Shown here one piece after another: positions 1 through 8,012 of a stretch of 64,000 bases of DNA. This DNA comes from JBBDQZ01 sp040905705 (GTDB lineage: Bacteria > Bacteroidota > Rhodothermia > Balneolales > Natronogracilivirgulaceae), in NCBI GenBank assembly GCA_040905705.1, contig JBBDQZ010000029.1, forward strand, positions 186,001 to 250,000, given 5' to 3'. The notes below the pieces were generated by a model. The model did not search any database and was not told the DNA's origin. It saw only the letters and a program-made list of their open reading frames with translations. Numbering within the stretch: position 1 is the stretch's first letter; each line of letters opens with the position of its first letter. The position numbers were made by a program, and so were the translations under genes.

Positions 1-114
1 TTCAAACGCAATACCAGGATCGTCAGTGCCAATTTGAATCATCCTAATCAGAAGGGAGGCACTGAAACGGGCCGGAACGGGCCGGAGTCGATCCCCTGAT
101 TTTGTTGAGCACAT
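1..114 (-). CDS. possible 5' end of a gene running off the left edge
   Basis: A minus-strand frame is open from an ATG at 114-112 to the window edge (38 codons), with a second in-frame ATG at 42-40. The first residues after the second ATG read MIQIGTDDPGIAFE, which looks protein-like. It would lie just downstream of the alkaline phosphatase and be co-directional with it. No convincing ribosome binding site and no recognisable domain are visible. This is too short to assign and may be chance. Confidence 0.25.
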   Translation of the reverse strand, partial: MCSTKSGDRLRPVPARFSASLLIRMIQIGTDDPGIAFE

Positions 115-129
115 TGCAGGGGCCATCAC

Positions 130-1599
130 TCAGGCCTTCCGATCCTCCATATATACCTGAACCCCGCCCATTTCAACCATAAGTTCAAACAGGTCGGTAT
201 TTCTTGTTATAGGCCCCAATTGTTCACTGCCCGGGCCCATGGCCGACAATTCGACATAATCTGCGGTGTGGGAACCGCCAATAAAATTGAAAGCGACATA
301 ATTTGCAAGAATCTGTCCCAGGACCTGATAGGGGCTGCTCATTAATCGATGCAGGTTTTCGTATTCACCCGCCAGGGATCTTTGAAGAATACCGGCTTCA
401 TCACGACGAATTTCGATCCTGGTCGCATATTCAACAAGCTCTCTAATTTCGTTGATAGAGCTGTTAGCATTCAGTTGTGGCATGAGCCAGTTATTCGTGT
501 GCCGGAATTCTGAAATCCTGTCGAAGTTCGGTTCACTGTTGCTGTAATTGGATCCGACGCCATTCAAACCAGGATTGGCATTTCCATGATCCGTAGTGAC
601 AATCACAAGTGTATCGTCGCGGCCTTCTGCAAATTCCAATACAGCTGTGATAGTATCATCAAATGCGATCTGGTCGTAAATAAGGCCGGAGACATCATTG
701 CTATGGGCGGCGTGGTCTACACGTCCGCCTTCGACCTGGAGGATAAATCCGTTTTCATTTTTGGAAAGTCTGTTGATGGCGGCTTGTGTCATCTCTGTAA
801 GTGTGGGGATGTCACGACGGTAATCACTGGTGTTTTGATGGTCCAGGGTATAGGGCAAGTGTCCGTCGAAAAAGATACCAAGCAGTTTTTCATCCCCGTT
901 GAAGCGCTGCATCGCCTCTTTTTGTCGAACCACATGGTAACCTGTCTGTGCGAATTCATCGTACAGGTTGCGACCATCATCTCGCAATGTGGGATCAAAG
1001 AATCGGTTTCCCCCTCCCAACAGGACATCGTATCCACGTTCCAGGTACTGAGTGGCGATAATGGGTTCATCATTTCGACTCATAACGTTGGCGCTGAATC
1101 CGGCTGGTGTAGCGTGAGTCAGGGTGGTGGTAGTGGCCAGTCCGGTGGCTTTTCCGGCATCCCGGAAAATTTCAAGAATGGTTTTGAGGGCTATTTCGTC
1201 TTCGGTCATGTTAATCCTGCCATTAACCAGTCTTTGTCCGCAACCCCAGGAGCAGGAAGCGGCAGCCGAATCGGTTACTATGGAAGAGGCGGAAGCCATA
1301 TCCATCAATCCGCGGGTGAGTCGATTTTCTTCATAGCAGGAGATCCATTGTGATGCTCTGCCAAAATTTCTTCTGAGCATGTGATCAGCTGCTGTCAGTG
1401 TTCCATTGCTCATTCCGTCACTGACCATAAAAATGATATTTTTGGCATCTCCGGGATGGGTTCTTCCATTTGTCGAAGAACAACCATTTAATAATACACC
1501 GGAACCGAGAGCCATTCCGGAAAGTGCTCCGGTTTTTAGAAAATCCCGTCGGCTGAAGGTGTTGTTTTGTCGAGAATTTCTGTTGTTAAAGTTAGTCAT
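130..1599 (-). CDS. alkaline phosphatase, Tat-exported lipoprotein (PhoA superfamily)
   Basis: Zinc/magnesium phosphomonoesterase acting outside the cytoplasm. The N-terminus carries a twin-arginine motif (SRRDFLK, about residues 16-22), a hydrophobic stretch and a lipobox LNGC ending at Cys40, so Tat export plus lipid anchoring is inferred. Metal-site and catalytic motifs are visible: a VSDGMSNG segment near residue 60, VTDSAAAS with the nucleophilic Ser, VEGGRVDHAAH, and TTDHGNANPG in the C-terminal half. The segment after the nucleophile (SCSWGCG) departs from the commoner AAATALATG form. At 489 aa the length is normal for the family. It is divergent from htpX across a 460-bp gap. Substrate specificity cannot be read from the sequence. 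Confidence 0.9.
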   Translation of the reverse strand: MTNFNNRNSRQNNTFSRRDFLKTGALSGMALGSGVLLNGCSSTNGRTHPGDAKNIIFMVSDGMSNGTLTAADHMLRRNFGRASQWISCYEENRLTRGLMDMASASSIVTDSAAASCSWGCGQRLVNGRINMTEDEIALKTILEIFRDAGKATGLATTTTLTHATPAGFSANVMSRNDEPIIATQYLERGYDVLLGGGNRFFDPTLRDDGRNLYDEFAQTGYHVVRQKEAMQRFNGDEKLLGIFFDGHLPYTLDHQNTSDYRRDIPTLTEMTQAAINRLSKNENGFILQVEGGRVDHAAHSNDVSGLIYDQIAFDDTITAVLEFAEGRDDTLVIVTTDHGNANPGLNGVGSNYSNSEPNFDRISEFRHTNNWLMPQLNANSSINEIRELVEYATRIEIRRDEAGILQRSLAGEYENLHRLMSSPYQVLGQILANYVAFNFIGGSHTADYVELSAMGPGSEQLGPITRNTDLFELMVEMGGVQVYMEDRKA

Positions 1600-2059
1600 C
1601 TCAATAAGGTTTTTTAAATAATAGCAAGGTGATTAGTAACCGGAGCAACCATTGTATAGCGGCCCGGGCCATTTGAACGTTAAAATGTCCGGAGAAGTGG
1701 ACGCATGACTGAGTCGCGGCTTCTCAACACGTTCTTACAGGATAAGAAAAAAAGTGGAAAGCAAAATATTAATCTTTTACAGAAAGAGCGGAAGGATGTT
1801 TAAAGTCCCATCTATTGATATAGAAATGCAATTGCCATGTTGTGCCATCACGATACAGGCGCGTGATTGAACCAGGAGGATTTTCTGATGTTAATCGGAT
1901 GTTAAGAATACAAAAAGAATATCAACAAAGTGCTAACCTGTCAAGAGATCAAAATCATTTTCGAATTGTTAAAAAAATAATTGGGAGATGACGTAAGTTA
2001 TAGACTGGGTCAAAGTTTAATCTTAATAATTGGAAAGAACGGAAAGGAGGAAGCAACGA
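1600..2059. other. intergenic region between divergent genes; only weak ORF traces
   Basis: This AT-rich spacer should hold the promoters of the phosphatase and htpX, but no clear promoter box was seen. It contains three weak coding traces. One is a plus-strand ORF 1705-1803 (32 codons, ATG start, lysine-rich, no recognised domain). One is a start-less minus-strand frame 1769-1921 (50 codons) that reads protein-like. The third is a perfect AGGAGG at 1874-1879 placed 8 bases before a five-codon ORF (1888-1905). None is supported well enough to call a gene. Confidence 0.4.
2043..2050 (+). promoter_or_regulatory. ribosome binding site that sets the htpX start
   Basis: AAAGGAGG lies 9 bases upstream of ATG 2060, much stronger than most sites in this window. 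A TTG 30 bases further upstream is also in frame, but it would put this Shine-Dalgarno sequence inside the coding region. ATG 2060 is therefore preferred. Confidence 0.7.
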
Positions 2060-2923
2060 ATGATAAAGAATTCAATACGTACAGTGTTTCTGATGGCGCT
2101 GGTTGGACTGTTGTTTTTGTCAGTAGGTAACCTGCTCGGCGGGCAAACGGGGATGATCATAGCCCTTATTTTTGCTTTGGGCATAAATTTCTTCGGTTAC
2201 TGGTACTCCGACAAAATGGTGCTGAAAATGTACCGTGCAAAAGAGGTGAACCGGGAAAATGCGCCAAAGTTTTATAACATGGTAGAAGAGCTTGCCAGAC
2301 AGGCTAATTTGCCTGTGCCCAAAGTCTATGTGATTCCTCAGCAACAGCCGAACGCATTTGCTACCGGACGCAATCCTGATCATGCCGCTATTGCCGCAAC
2401 GCAGGGTATTTTGCAGAGTTTGAATGAGCAGGAGCTCAGAGGTGTGATGGCCCATGAACTTGCACACATCAAAAATCGGGATATTCTTACACAAACCGTT
2501 GTTACATCAGTAGTCAGTGCCATTACCCTGATTGCACAATTTGCCATTTTTTTACCGATTGGACGCGGGAATGGAGGCGGGCCTAATCCGCTTGTTTTAA
2601 TATTGACATTCATACTGGCACCATTGGCTGCGGCTATGCTTCAGGCGGCTATATCCAGAACCCGCGAATTTGAAGCCGATCGAGTTGGTGCCGAAATCTG
2701 TGGCAGTGCAGAAAGTCTGGCCGGAGCACTGAAAAAAATACAGGCGTCGGTGGAAGGTATTCCTATGCAGGCTTCAGAAACGGCACAACGGTCTACCGCT
2801 CACATGTTTCCGGTAAATCCCTTTTCAACCCGTGGCATGAGCCGGTTGTTTTCCACACATCCGGATACCCAATTGCGCATAAAAAAGCTTATGGAGATGG
2901 AAAAAACCGGTGTTTATTCATAA
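2060..2923 (+). CDS. htpX: HtpX-like membrane zinc metalloprotease (M48 family)
   Basis: Membrane-embedded protease of the HtpX/M48B family, involved in quality control of membrane proteins. With the ATG at 2060 the product is 287 aa, typical of HtpX. Two N-terminal membrane segments (about residues 8-25 and 31-48) precede the zinc site HELAH near residues 132-136. Two further hydrophobic segments follow, then the third-ligand region REFEADRVGA in the cytoplasmic part. The C-terminal SRLFSTHPDTQLRIKKL segment is also characteristic. The gene stands alone on the plus strand, 125 bp before ssb. Regulation is not evident. Confidence 0.93.
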   Translation: MIKNSIRTVFLMALVGLLFLSVGNLLGGQTGMIIALIFALGINFFGYWYSDKMVLKMYRAKEVNRENAPKFYNMVEELARQANLPVPKVYVIPQQQPNAFATGRNPDHAAIAATQGILQSLNEQELRGVMAHELAHIKNRDILTQTVVTSVVSAITLIAQFAIFLPIGRGNGGGPNPLVLILTFILAPLAAAMLQAAISRTREFEADRVGAEICGSAESLAGALKKIQASVEGIPMQASETAQRSTAHMFPVNPFSTRGMSRLFSTHPDTQLRIKKLMEMEKTGVYS

Positions 2924-3048
2924 TATTTTGAATGGTTGATGCATGCAGCAATAAGGAGACAAGAAGAATATGGAATTAGTGTAAGGATTGACGGAGAAGA
3001 TTGTCTAATTTACATTAAAGGTAACCTGAAAACGAAATTTGAGATGAT

Positions 3049-3495
3049 ATGGGATCACTAAATAAAGCAATGATCATTGGTCGGCTCGGGGCAGATCCCG
3101 AGGTGAGATATACGCAAAATAATACCGCTGTCGCTAACATGAGTGTGGCAACAAGTGAACGTTACAAGGACAGTAACGGGGAATGGCAAGAGAGTACCGA
3201 GTGGCATCGGGTCGTTGCCTGGGGCAGACTGGCCGAGGTTTGTCAGCAGTATCTTAAAAAAGGATCCCAGGTATATTTCGAAGGACCCGTCCAGACGCGT
3301 TCCTGGGAAGACAAGGATGGCCAGAAACAGTATACAACCGAAATTAAGGCTCTGGGAATGCAGATGCTGGATAGTAAAGGTGATTCCGGACAGGCTGAAT
3401 ATTCCGGGGAGTCCGGCCAGCAAAAAAAGGAACCACAAAAAAGCAATGATGTAAAAGACGAAATGATCGATGTTGACGACGACTTGCCATTCTAA
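3049..3495 (+). CDS. ssb: single-stranded DNA-binding protein
   Basis: SSB protects single-stranded DNA and recruits replication and repair enzymes. The OB-fold occupies about residues 1-110 (starts LNKAMIIGRLGADPEVRY, contains WHRVVAWGRLAE). A polar disordered linker follows, then the acidic tip VDDDLPF used to dock partner proteins. At 148 aa the size is normal. It lies 67 bp upstream of gldE, the ssb-gldE neighbourhood common in Bacteroidota. A short GCAA/TTGC hairpin with TTTTG follows the stop, but is too weak to call a terminator. Confidence 0.95.
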   Translation: MGSLNKAMIIGRLGADPEVRYTQNNTAVANMSVATSERYKDSNGEWQESTEWHRVVAWGRLAEVCQQYLKKGSQVYFEGPVQTRSWEDKDGQKQYTTEIKALGMQMLDSKGDSGQAEYSGESGQQKKEPQKSNDVKDEMIDVDDDLPF

Positions 3496-3562
3496 ATTGC
3501 AAACGATTGCTTTTGTGATTAGCTTTCCTGTACTAATTTGAACAAAATTACTTACGACACAG

Positions 3563-4951
3563 TTGGAACTTCCGTCAGCGTTTTATTCCCTCATAGCAGC
3601 TAACCGGTTGTTGGCATCGGATGAGGGGAGCACCTTTGATATGTTGCTTTCCAACCCGGGCAACATATTTCTACTTGTTTTGATAATAGTACTGGGCTTG
3701 CTTTTCTCTGCCTTTTTCTCCGGTGCCGAAGTAGCTTTTTTTTCCCTGGACAAGAAAGTAGATCGGGATATCCTGGAAAAAGCACAAAAAGATGCCGCTC
3801 TATCCAGGGCATTATATATGCTGGAGAAACCCAGGCAATTGCTTGCTACGATTCTGATCGGAAACACTTTTTCAAACATCATTACAGCTGTTGGCGCTGC
3901 GGTAGGGACCGGACGTATTGTTGCGATATTCGGCCTTCCTCAACTACTGGTATTTACCATTGAGGTACTCGTGCTTACATTTGTGATTGTGATCATGTCG
4001 GAAATCACACCCAAACTGCTTGCATTGAATAAGCCCTTTGCGCTTTCACGGAAATTCAGCGGCCTGCTTTACTTATTTTTTGTTGTGCTTGGACCACTTT
4101 CCAGACTAATTTCACAGGGGACGCGATTTTTAGAGAAAAGTATTCCACGACCATCTGATGCCATCTCATCAGATGACCTGAAAACGATTGCCGAGGTGGG
4201 TGAATTACACGGTTCTATACATGGTGACGAGCGTGAAATCATTGAAAATGTGATTGAATTTGGAAACACTTATGTTCGAGAGATTATGACGTCCAGAGTC
4301 AATATCTCAGCCATTTCCACCGAAAATACACTTAAAGAGGCACTTGATCTTATTCGTGAAACGAGCGTTTCGCGGTTGCCACTTTATCAGAACGATCTTG
4401 ACAACATCCTCGGTATTATTCATTCCAAGGATCTGCTGCCTTATATCAATTCCGATCTTGGTGAAACTACTATCAATTGGAGGACTCTTGCTCGAAAGGC
4501 TCTTTTTATTCCAACTACAAAAAAACTGGATGATCTGTTACGGGATTTCCAACGCGAGAAAACACATATTGCCGTAGTTGTGGATGAGTATGGAGGAACA
4601 GAGGGTATTGTTACCCTGGATGACGTACTGGAGGAAATTATCGGTGAAATCACTGATGAATACACGGAACAAGTGGAGTTGTACACAAGAAAAAAATCAG
4701 GCAACTATGTCTTTGATGCAAAAATAGATCTCGATGACATGGCTGAAATCCTTTCTATGGATTTGACTACCGATCAGGATGAGTATGAAACACTTGGAGG
4801 GCTAGTCTATCATTTGCTGGAACGCATTCCAAAAGTGGGGGAAACCGTTCAGTTCAAAGGGGTGGAACTAAAAGTGGTTAAAATGAACAATAATAGGTTA
4901 TCCAAGGTGGAAGTTAAAGTGATCGAACAATCCAGTGAACCCGACTCTTGA
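3563..4951 (+). CDS. gldE: gliding-motility-associated CNNM/CBS protein GldE
   Basis: Transmembrane CNNM (DUF21)-CBS-CorC protein of the family called GldE in Bacteroidota. It has a CNNM membrane domain (about residues 33-200, with SGAEVAFFSL after the first helix), a CBS pair (about 215-340, starting near VREIMTSRV), a segment VVDEYGGTEGIVTLDD, and a C-terminal CorC/HlyC domain (about 360-445). Ion transport or binding is inferred from CorC relatives. The gldE name rests on the ssb neighbour and on sprA in the same window. The start is uncertain: TTG 3563 gives 462 aa, ATG 3641 gives 436 aa and keeps the first helix. Confidence 0.85.
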   Translation: MELPSAFYSLIAANRLLASDEGSTFDMLLSNPGNIFLLVLIIVLGLLFSAFFSGAEVAFFSLDKKVDRDILEKAQKDAALSRALYMLEKPRQLLATILIGNTFSNIITAVGAAVGTGRIVAIFGLPQLLVFTIEVLVLTFVIVIMSEITPKLLALNKPFALSRKFSGLLYLFFVVLGPLSRLISQGTRFLEKSIPRPSDAISSDDLKTIAEVGELHGSIHGDEREIIENVIEFGNTYVREIMTSRVNISAISTENTLKEALDLIRETSVSRLPLYQNDLDNILGIIHSKDLLPYINSDLGETTINWRTLARKALFIPTTKKLDDLLRDFQREKTHIAVVVDEYGGTEGIVTLDDVLEEIIGEITDEYTEQVELYTRKKSGNYVFDAKIDLDDMAEILSMDLTTDQDEYETLGGLVYHLLERIPKVGETVQFKGVELKVVKMNNNRLSKVEVKVIEQSSEPDS

Positions 4952-5009
4952 AGCATAACGGAAACGGCTAAATAAAAAATCACCATCTGAAATTATTTAA
5001 TATCCTATT

Positions 5010-6302
5010 ATGATTGAACGGTATTCACGGAAGGAGATGGCCGCTATCTGGAGTGAGGAGAATCAGTATCGGTCGTGGCTGGAAGTTGAACTGGCAGCTT
5101 GTAAAGCCTGGAGTCGTCTCGGGGTGATCCCGGAAGAGGATGTCAGGCAATTATATGATAATGCCCGCTTCGATATTAGCCGCATCCATGAAATTGAAGA
5201 GAGCACGCGCCATGATGTGGTGGCTTTTACACGTTCGGTGTCTGAGTCGCTTGGACCGGAAAGAAAATGGGTGCATTACGGACTCACTTCTACGGATGTT
5301 GTAGATACCGCTTTGGGTGTGCGTTTGAAACAGGCGAACAAACTGATTCGAAGCGGACTTGATCGAATGATCAGGGTCCTGGAGGCTAAAGCGAAGGAGC
5401 ATAAGTACACAGTGATGATGGGCAGGACGCACGGGGTACACGCTGAACCCACAACATTCGGTCTCAAATGTGCTCTCTGGCATAATGAGATGAAACGAAA
5501 TTTGGAGCGTTTTAACCGGGCGTCTTCCGATGTTGAATTCGGAAAACTTTCTGGTGCTGTCGGAACGTTTGCCAATATTCCACCAGAAGTGGAAGCCTAT
5601 ACATGTGATTATCTCGGACTGACACCGGCTCCGGTATCGACCCAGACATTGCAGCGAGATCGCCATGCTTATTATATAGCTACTATTGCCTTGATCGGCA
5701 CCACCCTGGAAAAGATCGCCGTAGAAATCCGGCATCTTCAAAAAACCGAAACGCGTGAGGTTGAAGAACGTTTCCGGGAAGGGCAGAAGGGCTCTTCGGC
5801 CATGCCTCATAAACGTAATCCTGTGAGTTCTGAAAACATTACAGGCTGTGCAAGGGTGCTGCGCGGCTATATGATTACCGCCTATGAAAACATCCCACTC
5901 TGGCACGAACGGGATATTTCACACTCTTCCGCTGAACGGATTATTATTCCCGACGCTCTTGTTTTAGTAGATTATATGCTCGACCGATTTGCTGGTGTGG
6001 TGGAAGAACTGGTTGTTTATCCGGACAATATGATGGAAAACATCAACCGTACGCACGGTGTGGTTTTTTCTCAACGGCTTCTCATTACTTTGATCGACAA
6101 AGGGCTTTCCCGGGAGGAAGCTTATGACCTTGTGCAGCCTCTCGCGATGAAAGCATGGGAACAAAAGCAGGACTTTCGGAAACTTGTTGAATCCGATATG
6201 GAAATTACCTCTCATATTTCCACAACCGAAATTGCCGACGCTTTTAATCCGGAGCACCACACGAGAAATATAGATGCTATTTTTCGTCGTGCAGGTTTGT
6301 AG
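5010..6302 (+). CDS. purB: adenylosuccinate lyase
   Basis: Cytosolic enzyme of purine synthesis that cleaves SAICAR to AICAR and adenylosuccinate to AMP, releasing fumarate. The fumarase/aspartase superfamily signature SSAMPHKRNP lies near residues 262-272. A TSTDVVDTALGVRL segment (near 92) and MMGRTHGVHAEPTTFG (near 135) supply further active-site residues. At 430 aa it has the usual length of the short bacterial form. Its last 26 bases overlap the 3' end of convergent menE, so neither gene has room for its own terminator. Other purine genes (purE, purK) are 40 kb away. Confidence 0.96.
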   Translation: MIERYSRKEMAAIWSEENQYRSWLEVELAACKAWSRLGVIPEEDVRQLYDNARFDISRIHEIEESTRHDVVAFTRSVSESLGPERKWVHYGLTSTDVVDTALGVRLKQANKLIRSGLDRMIRVLEAKAKEHKYTVMMGRTHGVHAEPTTFGLKCALWHNEMKRNLERFNRASSDVEFGKLSGAVGTFANIPPEVEAYTCDYLGLTPAPVSTQTLQRDRHAYYIATIALIGTTLEKIAVEIRHLQKTETREVEERFREGQKGSSAMPHKRNPVSSENITGCARVLRGYMITAYENIPLWHERDISHSSAERIIIPDALVLVDYMLDRFAGVVEELVVYPDNMMENINRTHGVVFSQRLLITLIDKGLSREEAYDLVQPLAMKAWEQKQDFRKLVESDMEITSHISTTEIADAFNPEHHTRNIDAIFRRAGL

Positions 6303-8001
6303 CCATTACCAGTACGTCATCCCGACGTATCTTGCCAAGAGGGGTCCGCGGAATGGCATCTACGAAATAGATGGCTTTGGGTTTTTGATAGCCCATTAGT
6401 CTGTCAGATAACTCAGCCAGGATGTGATCACCACTTTCGATTGTTAATTTTTCAGGGTTTTTAGAGCTCATCACTACAAGGGCGACCATTTTTTGTCCCC
6501 ATACCTGGTCGGGAACGCCCGTCACTGCTACATCCTTTATTTCCGGTAGTGATAAAAGCACGGATTCAATTTCAACAGGACGGATATTCTTGCCCCCTGA
6601 AAGGATAAGATCGGTCCTGCGAGCTTCGATAAATAGATTACCCTTATTGTCGAGACGGGCATAGTCACCGGTTTGGAACCAGGATTCACTTACGGTTTGA
6701 ATAGGGAATTCAGCCTTGTTCCGGGTACCTTCATGAGCAACCGGTTTACTTCTGGAATGGAGCCTTATATTATTTTTCCACCGGGTATTAATTTCGTATT
6801 CCGACGGAGGACGATTGTTTCCGGATGTTGAATCTTCGAAGAATGATGATCTGTCCAACTCATTTGTTTTCGGTTTTAACAAACGTCGAAGCGGTGTGTC
6901 CGCTGTTAAGTACCCGGGAAAAACCTGCGGCCCTCTAAGCCAAAGAACGCCGGATGACAAGGCAGGAACTTTTTGTCCGTTTTCATACCGGATGGTGAGT
7001 TCATGTCCGGAGAAGAGTGTGCCGACCGAACCAACCGGGCTGGAGCCGTCCTGCTGCTGTGCAGCGACCTGTCCGCAAGTTTCGGTCATTCCATAACTGA
7101 ATATGACCGGCCAGCCGGCATTCCGGGCTGTTTCGAGCAGTCCGGATGGGGCAGGGCCGCCCCCCACTAATACTTTCCTCAGCGACCCGGGAATCGGTTT
7201 GCCGGAGGTTTGCGAAATATCCATCAGACGTTTTAGCATGGTCGGAACAAGGGAAATGTATCCGATTTCTGAATGAGCGTGCAGGTCGTCCAGAATAGTT
7301 CCGGCATCAAACCAATTCCAAATATAGACACCTTTTCCACCAAGCAAAGCACGAAAAATAATGGCAAGTCCCCCGGTATGATAAAGCGGCAGACTGTTTC
7401 CCCAAAGTTGTGAGGTATCGTTGGAAATATATGTGTTATTTGCCGCTGCGATCATCTGCTTTCTAAGTAACGGTACTTTTTTGGCTTCTCCGGCGCTCCC
7501 TGACGTCAATAATCCACAGAATACCTCTTCGGGATGATGCCTAAGACCGGTGAATACTTCCGTGAAGCGGGCCATATTTGGATCGGGTTCATTATTTGAT
7601 ACAGCAAGATCCGGCGCGATGCTGTCCGTACCCTTTATATCACCAGAGTAAGAGGGAATGCGAAGGGTTTTCTTTGAAGTGCGAACCACGTAGCCGGGCT
7701 TGAACCGATATAATGGTTCGATGTAATCCGTATCAAAAAGTATAAATGGAATGCGGTCAAGCCAGCAACAGGTCATCCACAAAGCGGCTTGAAAACGATC
7801 AGTGGTGTCGATTCCGATGCTTTCGAAGGCACTTGCTGTTTCGGTACCGGCTTGATCATGTGAAGGCATACTGGAAAGAAGGTGGTGCAAATACTCCACT
7901 GCCCGGGTGCGAATGTACGATAAATTACGATACCGGATGATCGTGATACCGTCGGTCAGGAAAACTGAATCCGGATGATATTGTGTTTGTTTGGCACTCA
8001 T
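6277..8001 (-). CDS. menE: o-succinylbenzoate-CoA ligase MenE with an extra insert
   Basis: Acyl-adenylating enzyme that activates o-succinylbenzoate with CoA in menaquinone synthesis. Adenylation motifs are present: a P-loop variant LTSGSAGEAKKV near residue 165, SYGMTETCGQ near 300, WFQTGDYARLD near 438, LILSGGKNIRPVEIE near 470, and PRTPLGKI with the C-terminal catalytic Lys near 555. At 574 aa it is about 80-100 residues longer than common MenE. The surplus sits at about 368-438, a polar charged segment just before the WFQTGD motif. It lies 11 bp downstream of menC and overlaps purB by 26 bp at the 3' end. The call rests on motifs plus the men context. Confidence 0.88.
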   Translation of the reverse strand: MSAKQTQYHPDSVFLTDGITIIRYRNLSYIRTRAVEYLHHLLSSMPSHDQAGTETASAFESIGIDTTDRFQAALWMTCCWLDRIPFILFDTDYIEPLYRFKPGYVVRTSKKTLRIPSYSGDIKGTDSIAPDLAVSNNEPDPNMARFTEVFTGLRHHPEEVFCGLLTSGSAGEAKKVPLLRKQMIAAANNTYISNDTSQLWGNSLPLYHTGGLAIIFRALLGGKGVYIWNWFDAGTILDDLHAHSEIGYISLVPTMLKRLMDISQTSGKPIPGSLRKVLVGGGPAPSGLLETARNAGWPVIFSYGMTETCGQVAAQQQDGSSPVGSVGTLFSGHELTIRYENGQKVPALSSGVLWLRGPQVFPGYLTADTPLRRLLKPKTNELDRSSFFEDSTSGNNRPPSEYEINTRWKNNIRLHSRSKPVAHEGTRNKAEFPIQTVSESWFQTGDYARLDNKGNLFIEARRTDLILSGGKNIRPVEIESVLLSLPEIKDVAVTGVPDQVWGQKMVALVVMSSKNPEKLTIESGDHILAELSDRLMGYQKPKAIYFVDAIPRTPLGKIRRDDVLVMATNLHDEK

Positions 8002-8012
8002 GAAGTGTGATT

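Noticed and set aside
586..1353. 255-codon plus-strand frame opposite the alkaline phosphatase gene
   Set aside because: It lies wholly antisense to a motif-complete phosphatase, has no domain and an unnatural residue mix; it is a shadow frame.
3496..3515. GCAA/TTGC hairpin with TTTTG after ssb
   Set aside because: A four-base stem is too weak to call a terminator.
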